Source: Charina bottae | Taxonomy: Eukaryota > Chordata > Lepidosauria > Squamata > Charinaidae | Direction of reading: 5' to 3' | Assembly (NCBI GenBank): GCA_023362775.1 | Contig: JALMGJ010000005.1 | Location: forward strand, 83,493,921 to 83,557,920 | Length of the DNA: 64,000 bases | In this document: positions 31,720 to 42,582 of the stretch, piece by piece | How positions within the stretch are numbered: position 1 is the first letter of the stretch | How the letters are laid out: every line of letters begins with the position of its first letter | Position numbers and translations under genes: made by a program | Notes under the pieces: model-generated | What the model was told of the DNA's origin: nothing | Database searches by the model: none | What the model saw: the letters and a program-made list of their open reading frames with translations, nothing else

Positions 31720-31822
31720 CTTAGTGTACAGAGGGATGAAGACAGGCAACCTTATCAGATAAACCTCATCGGAATCATTCTAGTTCCCTAAGGCTGCAAA
31801 AAAAAAAATCTATGGTCTAAGC

Positions 31823-32132
31823 CAGCCTTTCTCTTCTCAACCTTTTGACCCTGGAAGATCCCTTGAAATATTTTCCAGGCCTCGGGGAGCCCCTGCACAT
31901 CCAGGCTCAAATATAGGCCAGAAGTTACAAAATTATTATATTCATTTCATGGGTAGGCCTGTATAGATTCATTAACAGTGTTTTTAAACTAAAAATAAAG
32001 AATGAAACCTCTTTAATGTGAAGTTGCCCAAATTTGAAATAATTTTCTAAATAAATCGTGATCTCCCAGCGAACCCCTAGTGACCTCTAGCAGAACCCCA
32101 AGGTTCCACAGAACCCCGGTTGAGAAATCCTG
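31823..32132 (-). mobile_element. hAT-Charlie-like MITE, minus-strand copy
   Basis: Reverse-orientation relative of 25507-25815. It begins CAGCCTTTCTCTTCTCAACC and ends GGTTGAGAAATCCTG, with the shared interior (ATATTTTCCAGGCCTCGGGG, AGAAGTTACAAAATTATTAT). The flanks no longer show a clean 8-bp duplication. Confidence 0.8.
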
Positions 32133-32539
32133 GGTTAATCCCTTATTGCTTGGCTCCTATCTGTAGCTCTTACTTCCTATGGCTGTTTTCTTATGTCTCA
32201 ATCTATGTCTTGGTGCTCTGTTAATACTCCTGTTGTGTCTGGTGGTCCCGTTACAGTAACTGGCAGGTATTCCTGTGATGTTCTTGGTTGCAACTAAGGC
32301 TGTGCCTTAGTAATCTGTGGTACTCAGATTACCCTTAGCTGCAATATCTACCTTGTACATCTCTGTGCTACTATATTATTATAGCCCTATCTTCCTTATT
32401 ATGCCACTCTGTATTCTCCTTCCCAACACAGAATCTCTTCGGCTTGCTTTTCCTCTCGGTCAAAGCCTCTGCTTGCTTGTCCTCCAATAGCCAGCAGGTG
32501 GAGCTCTTGCATGTCTTTTTGTCCAGCTTGGGGAGTGGA

Positions 32540-32995
32540 CGGTTAGGAAATGCCTTCTCTGTTCCGAACTGGAAGCCGCTGCCGCCCCCCCCCCCCCCCG
32601 CGCCCCTTGCCTTTCAGCTGAGCAGGCTTCTGACTTTGCTGCTGGGCTCTGCTCCACAGCGTTTCTCGCCCCCGAGAAGAAGGTTTTCGGTTCTTTCCTC
32701 CCGGGTTTTATGGCCAGGCTGCCTCCGACGCCCTCGCCCTCGCCTCCCCGCAGTCCAGGCCGTCACAAACGCTTCAGCGCCGCCCTAATGCTGTGGGAGG
32801 GGAGGACGGGTGCAGTGGTGCCCGCCGCCCGCCCGAGGTTCTTCCTTCCGTGACGCCGAAGAACTGCTGCCCAGCCGTGCAGCTGGCAGCGTCCCACTCG
32901 AAAACCTCCCCCCGATTCCACTGAGGAGCCCCTTTTTGAGCCAGCTTCGGTTCGCTCTTAGATTGCCACGGGGTGTTTTACCAAAGGCATCGCTG
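32540..32995. promoter_or_regulatory. CpG-rich island between the convergent genes
   Basis: About 450 bases with a very high G+C content and dozens of CpG dinucleotides, including a C16-type run near 32586-32600 and GC boxes (CCCGCCGCCCGCCC). The surrounding sequence is AT-rich and CpG-poor. No transposon ends were found. It sits downstream of both ANXA7 and USP54 rather than at a recognised gene start. Short open frames on both strands (plus 32444-32788, minus 32460-32657) have no clear protein character. Confidence 0.55.
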
Positions 32996-33959
32996 AAACT
33001 AAGTTATATAGCATTCCCAAAATTAAATAAAGCTACCGAATCAAACATGTGATAATGTTAGCCTGGCAAGATCTGTGGTAATTACACTATTTTCCAGGTG
33101 CCTACAGACCTCTTTAGGATCTGCTCTAGATGATCGGTTAACAGTAACTAACTCAATCGGACTAGCCTGTAATTTCCTGGATTATCCCCCTCCCCGCCCT
33201 TGAAGATAGGAACATGTGCGCTGTTCCAGTCACCCAGCGGTAAACCAGTTCTCCAAACTTCTTCCAAAATAAAACAAGGGTTCAGCCAGCTGATCAGCTG
33301 CTGCTTTCAGCATCCCAGAATGCAATTCATAGGGCCCTTGAACTTCCATTCATTCAAAATAGAGTTATTTCTCGATCATGTTTCTATCCATCTCAGTCTG
33401 AATCCTGAGATTCAGTTCTTCCTGTTCTTCACACTTCCTAGTGAAAAACCTAATTTATTTGTTGGAGAAGACTAAACCAAAATAGGAGTTGAGCCTTTAT
33501 TACTAGTTAGCATTTTGCCTTTTTCATTGAGCAGCTGGTATATTGATTCTTTTCTTTGTATTTTCAGCATATTTTAAACAGGCCTTTCTGTTATTCCTTG
33601 CACCTTTTGCTAATCTCAGCTCATTCTCACTTTCCTGACACCGGCTCTACAGTTGTACGCTCCTTTAGTGTAAAGAAAGATACCCCTCCCAACTGCAAGC
33701 TAGGTGATAAAGAGAGCATTGAAGGTGCTAGAGATGAGAAACAAAATTTATTTCGCTACCTGTGAATTTCCAAATTACTTGAGCAATGGAACCAGCCTCT
33801 CCATACCTTAGAAATAGCCACAGGGCCCTTGTACAAGAAATGCTGTGAGGAAAGAAATAAGAGATAGGAGACTCCTCATGGTCTAATGGACTTTTCTAGA
33901 AGGTTAAAAAGAAGATAAAGGGGGTGGGCAATTTGTAGCATGTAAAGGTAGCAACTATT
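32996..33959. other. Intergenic AT-rich sequence
   Basis: Between the CpG-rich patch and the hAT MITE. No gene or clear repeat recognised. Confidence 0.4.
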
Positions 33960-33967
33960 GGCTAAGG

Positions 33968-34463
33968 CAGGGGTCGGCAAACCGCGGCTCGCGAGCCACA
34001 TGCGGCTCTTTGGCCCCTTGAGTGTGGCTCTTCCCCAGGCAGGCGTGGCGGGGGCAGGCGCGGCAGCGGGCGTGGCGGGGGCAGGTGCGGCAGCGGGCAT
34101 GGTGTGCGTGGCGGGGGCAGGCGCGGCAGCGGGCATGGTGTGCGTGGCGGGGGCAGGCGCGGCAGCAGGCGTGGCGGGGCAGGCGCGGCAGCGGGCATGG
34201 TGTGCGTGGCGGAGGCAGGCGCGGCAGCAGGCCCTAAGTGTGCGCGATTGGCTCCCACCCACAAACCCCGCCCCCTTCCATGCGATTGGCTCCCGTCCGC
34301 AAACCCCGCCCCCTTCCACGCGATTGGCTCCTGCCTGCAAACCCCGCCCCCTTCCACGCGATTGGCTCCCACCCTCAAACCCCGCCCCCTGGCCCTCGAG
34401 TGATATTATAAATTTTATAAATGTCAAAATGGCTCCTGACATAAAAAAGTTTGCCGACCCCTG
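33968..34463 (+). mobile_element. hAT-type MITE with minisatellite interior
   Basis: Begins CAGGGGTCGGCAAACCGCGG and ends AAGTTTGCCGACCCCTG, with the exact 8-bp duplication GGCTAAGG (33960-33967, 34464-34471). The interior holds a GGCGGGGGCAGGCGCGGCAG repeat (34040-34230), then a ~39-bp array of GCGATTGGCTCC plus CCCCGCCCCC (34246-34395). The long open frames on both strands are repeat artefacts. Confidence 0.92.
34246..34395 (-). repeat. 39-bp minisatellite with CCAAT and GC boxes
   Basis: Four units of GCGATTGGCTCCC followed by AAACCCCGCCCCCTTCCA. ATTGG is an inverted CCAAT box and CCCCGCCCC an Sp1-type GC box. The same motif pair is arrayed in the element at 6055-6538. Confidence 0.85.
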
Positions 34464-34471
34464 GGCTAAGG

Positions 34472-35760
34472 TAACAGATTTGACTCTCTGACTCTTCTGG
34501 AGCAACTTGCAATCCAAGTGCCAATAATTCACATATTTATTGAGCTACTGTATTATAATGACATTCATGTTACTCTAGTTTTTTAAAATGTCCTATCAAA
34601 TGTTTTCTTATTTAGCATCTACAAAATACCCATCCTGCATTTCTGCAATGCTAATAATAAAGAAAAAATGCTAAATGTATGAGTTTTTATTAAAAACCCT
34701 ATGTCATGATTTCTAATATAAATCCAAGAACATAAACACACTGTTACCACTGCAGCTGACTAAATAATTATAACTAAATCTCCTGATTTACAAAGATATG
34801 AACCTTAAAAAAAATGAAAATCAGGATGAGGACACTGACTTCTTAACTGGGCCTTTAAATGTGGTATATTATATGGTTCTATTGTAAGTCTCATAAAACG
34901 CACAAATCACATTATTTTAGTTAGAGCCGCAAAATAAATTATTATAAAAGTCAACTTGTAAAACATTTACTGCAAAGAGTAAGAAAAATGTTTCAACAGT
35001 GAAAGAACTGTTCCAATTTTTGAAACACCTTTCTGAAGATGTGAAAGTAATTAATAATCATTCAATAGATATAACTATTTCATTTATTTATTTGAAAAAA
35101 ACTTACAAAGGCAAGTATGTGAGAGCCTAAAAGAGTTACAGTGATTCTGTGTTTATTAAGCGTGCTACTTCAGACACTGTCTACTTGGAAAAAAATGGGA
35201 GATGGGCTGGTGCTACGCCTTCTTACCACTACCTCACTAGCCACTACAGTAGTTATCTGTGCCTATATCTCAGCACAAAGTGCCTTATTAAATTATAAGC
35301 TTTGCCAGTTCTGTAGAAAGATCATAAAATCTTCTCCCCAGCATGTGATGGAGCAGAAGAACATAACGTGGAATTGTAAGTTGGCACATAGGTTTTCTAG
35401 TGCTGCTTAACATGATACATTAATTCACCAAATACAGCCTATAAAAAACATCAGAGGATTTAATTTTTAGTCCAAACGCAAATCTTGCCCTCCCTTCTAC
35501 TGCAAGGGAGCCTTAAACCATTTCCTGTGGCGAAAGGTTAGGAACGGAATTGCTGAAAAGATTCTTATAAACAGCAGTACATACACAGAAATAAAGTGCA
35601 GGAAGTTTCCGGCAATCATATAACTAACTACTTTAAAGACAAAACTGGCAACAACTGGCTGAAAAGGATCTTGCTGTCTTATTTTCAACTGCATTTCAGC
35701 ATCTTCAATTCAGATAAGAGCCTATTTCAAAAAGGAACAGCCAAACCGAAGGGTGACATC
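34472..35760 (-). other. USP54: Probable USP54 3' untranslated region and downstream flank
   Basis: AT-rich sequence following the USP54 stop on the minus strand. Minus-strand AATAAA signals (plus TTTATT) occur at 35152-35157, in the 35080-35095 run and near 34685; which one is used cannot be told from sequence. Confidence 0.5.
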
Positions 35761-36395
35761 TCACCAGTCGTGACCGTGCGTGGAGGCAACAGCTGCACGG
35801 GTCAGTGTTGTGCAGGGCATGTCCAAAGCGGATGAAGGAGCTCCGTCCATCGTGTGCCCCGGCAACGTTCTCCTCGGTGCAGGCGGTGGAGCGAAGGTGT
35901 GCTGCCGCCAGTCTTCATCGGGAGGCATATCTACTCGTCTTGGGCCTCGCGCCTTCGCTTGCTGGGAAGTCAGAAAGCAGCTCGGAGAGCCTTTGCGTCT
36001 TGAAGCCCCGCGTGATGCTGTGCTGTAACCCCTGCCAAGAGATCGCCTCCAGTCAAGACTCCAGTCAGCCTCATCCTCTCCTTGAGGGAGCGGCCGCCGG
36101 GGCGAATGCTCTTGTGAGCCCTTGTTCATCCGTGTAGTGTATTCCCAATGCGCGGTTTCTCTATCTGATAATGCTGCTATCTCTTGGTCAGTATGACTTC
36201 TCGGTAGCCAGTGGTTGGAAGCGTTTGAAGTTCCACTGTCTAAAAATGTATTAAGAGATTTTTGCCCTTCAGAAGACAGGTCCTGTTTGTAAATGAGGCT
36301 CCCATAATTCAGTGGCCCACATGGGTTGTCTTCCGTTTGGAAAGCTGCACTCCTGTCAGGCACAGCTAGACATTTTTGGATGTTCTTCTGATTTC
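35761..36395 (-). CDS. USP54: USP54 last coding exon
   Basis: Reading the minus strand from the acceptor CATTACCTCAG, 635 bases stay open to TGA at 35761, and the frame matches the phase-1 end of the preceding exon. The translated stretch GPRRVDMPPDEDWRQ agrees well with what I recall of the conserved USP54 C-terminus. Beyond it the last ~45 residues (APPPAPRRTLPGHTMDG…) differ from the mammalian end and may be lineage-specific or frame-shifted. USP54 is a USP-family protein regarded as catalytically inactive; this C-terminal half is low-complexity and has no catalytic residues. Confidence 0.85.
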
Positions 36396-36609
36396 CTGAG
36401 GTAATGAACAAATTGTAAATATGATTTTATTTACCCTAAGCTGAATAGCAAAAAAATAATACATATCAGAGGAGTTACCAGGAAAGGAGTTTGAGTCTTT
36501 GCAGATTTAATACCAATCCTATCACTGCAGAAGTAAGTCTAGACTACTCATAAAAGGAACAGAAGAACTACAGCTGACTGAATCATTTGCTTTGAGAATG
36601 CTTATCTAA

Positions 36610-36612
36610 TTT

Positions 36613-36656
<44 letters not shown>

Positions 36657-36690
36657 TCCAACTTATATCACCGCCCATCTCCCCCCGCAG
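36610..36690 (-). repeat. (TTTA)n run with L2 3' scrap
   Basis: About 50 bases of TTTA repeats followed by ATATCACCGCCCATCTCCCC, the reversed end of the L2-type LINE. Confidence 0.75.
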
Positions 36691-36811
36691 AATGAAAGCC
36701 TGGAATAGTTCAAGTCCGGGGGAAACATAAATTGCCATAAGTGACATCACATACTTCATACCTGAATTTAATCAGCAGCTTCTACAGCAAGTGCCCATGA
36801 GTACTGAACTA

Positions 36812-37110
36812 GATGGCTGTTGTGGGTCTTCCGGGCTGTGTGGCCATGTTTTGGAAGTTGTGGTTCCTAACGTTTCGCCAGAATCTGTGGCCAGCATCTT
36901 CAGAGGGCAGGAGCACAGATAGAAGCAAAATCTCTGATTTTTCAGAGATTTTCAGAGATTTTGCTTCTATCTGTGCTCCTGCCCTCTGAAGATGCTGGCC
37001 ACAGATGCTGGCGAAACGTTAGGAACCACAACTTCCAGAACACGGCCACACAGCCCGGAAGACCCACAACAGCCATCGAACTCCGGCCGTGAAAGCCTTC
37101 GACAATACAT
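36812..37110. mobile_element. Palindromic Penelope-type terminal-repeat insertion
   Basis: Two 126-base arms (36812-36937 and 36952-37077) are reverse complements with about three mismatches around a 14-base loop. Each contains the sequence GGCCACAGAT…CTGGCGAAACG and ACAGCCCGGAAGACCCACAA, typical of vertebrate Penelope-like element ends. The right arm continues with ACTCCGGCCGTGAAAGCC. An exact 12-bp direct repeat AGTACTGAACTA flanks the unit (36800-36811 and 37111-37122), so the whole palindrome inserted as one unit. Confidence 0.85.
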
Positions 37111-37122
37111 AGTACTGAACTA

Positions 37123-37879
37123 CTTTCTTGATCACAGTTTGGACTGGGTGTGTAGAATGGCTGTGGCCATTCTAGGCAATCGTTAACCATTGTCAGATCT
37201 TAATACTTGTTAGTGATACATGTCTTAATCTCAACCAAGCTCAGATCATAGTACAGTAAATAAGTGGTGTACTTTACACAGGTTTCTTGCTTGGACAGAG
37301 AAAAAAAATAGACTTAAGCGACACAGCAAACAAGAAATCAAGAAACTAACACAAGTTCCTGGCTGCTGATTTCTACTGAAATAACAATGGTCTAAAACAG
37401 ATATTCTTTTGTTTCACATTTCCTAGACTTCCCTGGTCTTTCCTGGCGATTCTAGCAGTTTAGCAGTTTACCGGTTGAGGAGATGGTTTACCTCAGGTGT
37501 GCCTCCCTAACTCTAACCCTAACCCTAACCCTCCGGCACAGCAGCTTCCTGACTCCGTCTCCTCTGAGGTTCTGTTTGCAGTTTTCCCCAAAGAGCCAAG
37601 CCTGGAGAGTGCCTTTTGTATATATGACCAGAAGGGATGCCCTAAGAAGATGCTGATTTGAAGTCTATGCTTGCCTGGCACAAAGAGCTAGGAGGGGGTT
37701 ACACTTACAACCCACGCATAGGTTCAAATATCACATTCAAAGTTAAAGTACAAGAAAGCAGAATGCCCAATGGTTGCTGTTAAATATTTGCCAAAGATGC
37801 TAACAGTACAGTATATATCTAGAAAGTGCTGCTTTTTTTAGATTTTTTTTTATCGCATCTTTATTATTTTTATAAATAG
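37123..37879. other. USP54 intron sequence
   Basis: Contains a short telomere-like run (TAACCC)3 at 37507-37532. Otherwise unremarkable. Confidence 0.5.
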
Positions 37880-38222
37880 CTCAAGGTGGGGAACATACCT
37901 AATACTCCTTCCTCCTCCTATTTTCCCCACAACAACAACCCTGTGAGGTGAGTTGGGCTGAAAGAGTGACTGGCCCAAGGTCACCCAGCCAGCTTTCATT
38001 CCTAAGGCGGGACTAGAACTCTGAGTCTCAGTTTGCCATTGGCTCCTTCCTAGGGCTGAGAGACAGGGAGGTCACCCAGCTGGCTTTCATGCCTAAGGCT
38101 GGACTAGAACTCTCTGTCTCCTGGTTTGCCATTGGCTCCTTCCTAGGGCTGAGAGACAGGGACTGGCCCAAGGTCACCCAGCCGGCTTTCCTCCCTAAGG
38201 CGGGACTAGAACTCTCAGCTCT
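37880..38222 (-). repeat. tRNA-derived SINE with internal tandem repeats, minus strand
   Basis: Reverse orientation of the 2207-2660 array. Three imperfect ~95-100-bp units each contain GGTCACCCAGC, CGGGACTAGAACTCT and TTTGCCATTGGCTCCTTCC. The SINE tail lies at the left (CCCCACAACAACAACCCTGT). Confidence 0.75.
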
Positions 38223-39066
38223 ACCTTAGAGTCATCCAAAACAAAACAAAACAAAATTCTGCCAAGAGAAGCTAAAGGAATACATCCACGTGTTTATCAT
38301 ACAGCCTGTCAAGCAGTGTAGCATGTAGGATAGTATCTGAAGGAAATTACTCTATTTCAGATCCATGAATGGATCAAACCAGCACCACTATATAAAGCAC
38401 AGTTCAGCAAATTGTGCTATACTAGAAGAGTCAAGTACTGAATTTTCAACATGTAGCTGGACAAAAAGCCCAGTCATATTAGCGTAATATATTCACAACA
38501 GAAGCTTAATCAAATTTAAGCAAGAGTAGCTTTCATACATACTATATATTACACAGTAAGAAAAATGTAAGAATTCAGAGTATGGCTTTTAAGAGGAAAA
38601 AGAACTGATGAAGCAGTTGAAATCAGAATCACACAAAAATATTAAATGTCTATAAAGATTGTACATTAGTCAGAGCACAACAAAGGGGAAGTTAGAAACT
38701 AATATTTTTCTATAATGTTTTAATAGTTTTTCTTCTTTTCTTTTTTGTATCCTTAAACAACAAATAATTCTGGAACTTAGCTCAGAGATTCAAATCCTTA
38801 CATCATTAAAATAATTTAATGCAATTTCTTTTTTATAGTTAATTTCTCATCACAGATCTGCTGAGCACTAACTGTAAAATCTTGGTAATTCCACTTATAA
38901 ATATCATTATATTATATTATATTATATTATATTATATTATATTATATTATATTATATTATATTATATTATATTATATTATATTATTTCTGTTTCAATATT
39001 TTTCTTTTCTCCATTTGCCGCCTCCTCGATTAATAAATACATTGGTTCAAAGGCCCAGTCATTTAC
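38223..39066. other. USP54 intron sequence with an (ATTAT)n microsatellite
   Basis: The pentanucleotide (ATTAT)n run occupies 38905-38984. The rest is AT-rich with no feature recognised. Confidence 0.6.
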
Positions 39067-39256
39067 CTGATTGTCTATGCATCTTGCCCACCATACTAGT
39101 CACTGGAGCATCCTGGGAGAAGTGTTGCAGTCGGGGGGAAGAGTGTTGTGGGTAGAAGGGTGGCCCAGGAGGCGAACTGGGAGGGAAAGAAAGGGAAGCA
39201 GTGCTGGAAGAATGGTGCCTGGATTCCACTGACATTTTCCTCTCACTGGACACTTC
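39067..39256 (-). CDS. USP54: USP54 penultimate exon in the window
   Basis: Minus strand: acceptor TATTAAAAG, then EVSSERKMSVESRHHSSSTA, then a Ser/Pro/Phe-rich stretch ending TSMVGKMHRQS, donor G|GTAAAT. 190 bases, entering phase 0 and leaving phase 1, exactly matching both neighbours. Low-complexity linker of the USP54 C-terminal region, no domain recognised. Confidence 0.85.
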
Positions 39257-39842
39257 CTTTTAATAGAAGGAAAAAGAAATAAATTAGAATCACAACTGGG
39301 ATCAGGAAGGGCAAGCAGGTGGTAGAATACAGAGCGAGGAAATTGACAAAAGTTACCAGAATATGAGAAGAAAAAACTTCCAACCATCACATTGCCCAGA
39401 ACTCTATTTTACACAGATAATACATACAGTAAACATTATAATTTGCATATAGACATGGTTAATATTATTCATTCATTTGGGCCCTCTAACCTATATTAAT
39501 AGACCTATAGAGTGCATAGGGTTGTTGTTTTCTCTAAACTGTTGTTGTGCAAGAGCATTTGAGGGGAGAAGAACGGGCAGTGGAGAGAAGTAATATTTTA
39601 CTTTTACTAACAGAGCTGCTCGTTCTCCTAGCTAGAATAAGAACAGATTTCCAGTGTGTAGGTCTAAACTCAGTGTAACATAGGTCTGCATAGTCCACAA
39701 CAGCTGAATTAACTGTTGTTGAATCAAAAGTAGATTTGCCTTTAGAACGCTAAGCAGAAATAACATCTGTCTCTCCTTATTTGCTAACAGTTTTCATCAG
39801 CCATATTGATAATTATAGATTATAATATATAATTATATATAG
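39257..39842. other. USP54 intron sequence
   Basis: AT-rich sequence with no recognised repeat or gene, up to the hAT MITE at 39843. Confidence 0.4.
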
Positions 39843-40104
39843 CAGGGCTTTCCAAAGTTTTCCCGCGGCGACACACCAACCGCCGTTGGTGTTGGAAAAC
39901 CCGGAAGTGCCACCATTGCGGCAGTGCGCAAAAACCCGGAAGCGCTGCTGCCGCTTTCGGGTTTTGCGCGCTGCAGTTGGTGTGTCGCCGCGGGAAAACC
40001 CGGAAGCGCTGATGATGATCAGCGCTTCCGGGTTGTGTGGTGACACACCAGACTGTGTGTGGCGACACACTTTTGTGTCGCGACACACAGTTTGGAAAGC
40101 TCTG
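39843..40104 (-). mobile_element. hAT-type MITE, GC-rich family, copy 4
   Basis: Begins CAGGGCTTTCCAAAG and ends CAGTTTGGAAAGCTCTG, with the exact 8-bp duplication ATATATAG (39835-39842, 40105-40112). It is the reverse orientation of copies 1 and 3: ACCCGGAAGCGCTG and GTGTGTGGCGACACAC motifs are shared. Confidence 0.92.
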
Positions 40105-40462
40105 ATATATAGAGTGTGCATGAAACAAGAAATATATTTTGTTTTAAACATGAAACAAACCAACATGTTCTGGAAGTTCTGCCAAAATGTTTCAGATTGA
40201 CTACAGTTTGGGAGAAACAAATCCCAGAACTTTCTGCTAGCTTCACGTTTCAGCCAAAACACAATCTGGAGGGTTCCTGGAATGAACAGGAATAGGGCAG
40301 GGCTGGCTGGTGAGGGTCACCTCCTCTTCCCCCCCCCTCCTCGGGGGCCCACCTGCTCCCACCATCTTCCCAGCACTTTCTCTGCTCCCTCCTCTTAGTT
40401 GCTGCTGCCGCTCCCAATGTCCTAGTATGGCATGTCCCACAAGCCGCTTGCTCCTGACTTCC

Positions 40463-42582
40463 TTTTTTCTTTCAAATAATTTTATTAAGTATTACAGTTA
40501 TACAGATAAAAACTAATACAAACGACCAAAAAAAAGGAATAGAAAGAAAAAATAAAAAGTGCAGGAAAGAAAAAAGAAGGAAAAAAGAATATAAAAGAAC
40601 ATTATCAGAAATAACATCTATTTTAACCTTGATCAAATAAACCAACTTTATATTCCTTCCCTTTACTTTTAACAATCTTGTCTTTAATCCCTTGAAATAA
40701 TGTCCTAGAACTTGATTTCTTTTCTTTTTTTTCTTTGTCCCTTCTCACCAGTCTTTCAAAACTTTAACAGGTCTCCTTTGTAGATCCAATATAGGAAAAT
40801 TATCCAAGTCACTCTCCTGGTTGGTTGTGGGTATGTCCCTTTTAATTATTAAAACATCAGCCGGTTTCATTTGTATATCCAGTATTTCATCTTTTTGCAG
40901 ATCATTCTTGTAGCCTGTCATTTTTAAATCCACATTCAAATCTATTCCAGCCTTATCTAATAGAACTTGTTCCTCTCCCATAACATCATCCACACAGAGT
41001 ATATCTATAATGGCAGACATTCTTAAAATTAACTTTTAAGTCCATTGTTCACATATATGCACATATTTGCACAGCTTCAGGTTGTGCGTGAGTTGCGCCC
41101 CTTCCTGGATCGAGAGGCCCTCCGAACAGTCACTCATGCCCTTGTCATCTCCCATATAGATTACTGCAACGCGCTCTACATGGGGCTACCCTTGAAGAGT
41201 ATCCAGAAGCTTCAGCTGGTCCAGAATGCGGCCGCACGGGCAGTCACGGGTGCTATAAGATCAGCACATGTAACACCGCTGCTCCACGAGCTGCATTGGG
41301 TACCAGTTTGCTTCTGGGTCCAATTTAAGGTGTTGGTTATCAACTTTAAAGCCCTACATGGCATGGGGCCAGGATACCTGAGGGACCATCTCATCCCAAC
41401 CACATCTACCCGCCCCACCCGGTCATGCAGGGAGGGCATGCTTCGGACCCCATCAATAAAAGAATTTCATCTAGCGGGGTCCAGGAGGCGTGCCTTCTCT
41501 GCGATAGCACCCGCCCTGTGGAATATATTGCCCCCAGAGGTGAGGTGGGCGCCCTCGCTCCTGGCCTTCCGGAGGTCTTTAAAGACCTGGTTTTGCCGCC
41601 TTGCTTGGGACGAAGGAAGTAACAGTTCCTCCTGGGGGTGGTTAGCTTAGTAATATACTCCTTTTAAGATCTCACCATCCTCTGGATTTTTTCTATTTAT
41701 TATTATATTGTATTTTAAGATGTATAGGTTTAAATTTCAATATTATTATTGTAAACCGCCCAGAGTCTACTGCTGTAGAGATGGGCAGTGATAAATTTGA
41801 AAAATAAACAAACAAATAAATAAATAAATCCTTCAGTACATTCACTGTTACAGTATTTTGCTCCATTCTGTGTTAGCAAGAATGTTAGCAATGTGTTCTT
41901 CTCCCTTAATTGTAATCTTTACTTCCATTTAGTGTCCCTCTAGTGTCCCTCCCTTTAGTGTCCAGCCTTCAAAGTTCCATCCTATCTTTTTTTTTTTTTT
42001 GGAATTCAAAGCATGAGCCGGGAAGGATTTATTCAATAAATTTAAATATCTCATTTCAAGTCCATCTAGACCCTTAGTCCATTTAAAACTTTCCAAAAAC
42101 AACATTCTAATCACCCTTTTGCCATTTATTCCCCCCAAATTGCTAAGTCCTTAAAGTTGCACTTAAAATTCTTTTCGTTAAAGATTGAAGGAAACTCACC
42201 CAGTGAATGCCATGAAACTTGCCATTCTGAAGGTTCTTATTATTTAGAAAATAGTAAAAAAAGTAATTCCAAACGTGATTAAGAAATGAGGCTCGGCCGA
42301 GCTTTATGTCCATATCGGCTACATTATGGTTGTGGGCATAGATGGCATATCTCGACTCCCATCTGCTCCACTCACCAGCCGACTGCAAAAACCCCAGTTC
42401 CTGCGGTTTACTTGCAAGTAGCAGCTGTCCGGAGAACAGGTGGGTGATCCCATGATCTCTCCTTTCTCCGGAGAGATTTTGCCAGCCAGGATCTATCCTC
42501 TGGCTGCCGATTTCGGATGTAATGCCATCCCCACTCCTTCAGGGACATCTAGCTTACCATGTCCTCACCAGAAGTCCTCACA
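40463..42582 (-). mobile_element. L1-type LINE insertion with 16-bp target duplication
   Basis: Flanked by an exact 16-bp direct repeat CTTGCTCCTGACTTCC (40447-40462 and 42583-42598). The poly-A end is at the left (plus TTTTTTCTTTCAAAT), so the element runs on the minus strand. Its 5' end lies at the right, with GC-richer 5' UTR-like sequence (42300-42582). It is interrupted by an L2 fragment at 41066-41829 and lacks RT coding, so it is a deleted or non-autonomous copy. A minus-strand frame at 40745-41020 (DILCVDDVMGEEQVLLDKAG) is its longest coding trace. Confidence 0.75.
41066..41829 (+). mobile_element. L2/CR1-type LINE 3' fragment nested in L1
   Basis: Plus-strand frame 41045-41650 gives the conserved C-terminal block (NAAARAVTGAIRSAHVTPLL, AFSAIAPALWNILPPEVRW), followed by the TTGTAAACCGCCCAGAGTCT 3' UTR and an (AAAT)n tail. 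It is the best preserved of the 3' fragments here. Confidence 0.9.

Noticed and set aside
33876..34532. Long open frames on both strands over the GC-rich hAT element, giving Ala/Pro/Arg-rich products
   Set aside because: They run across tandem GGCGGGGGCAGGCGCGGCAG repeats and both TIRs of a TSD-flanked MITE. Open frames on both strands at once are a repeat artefact.
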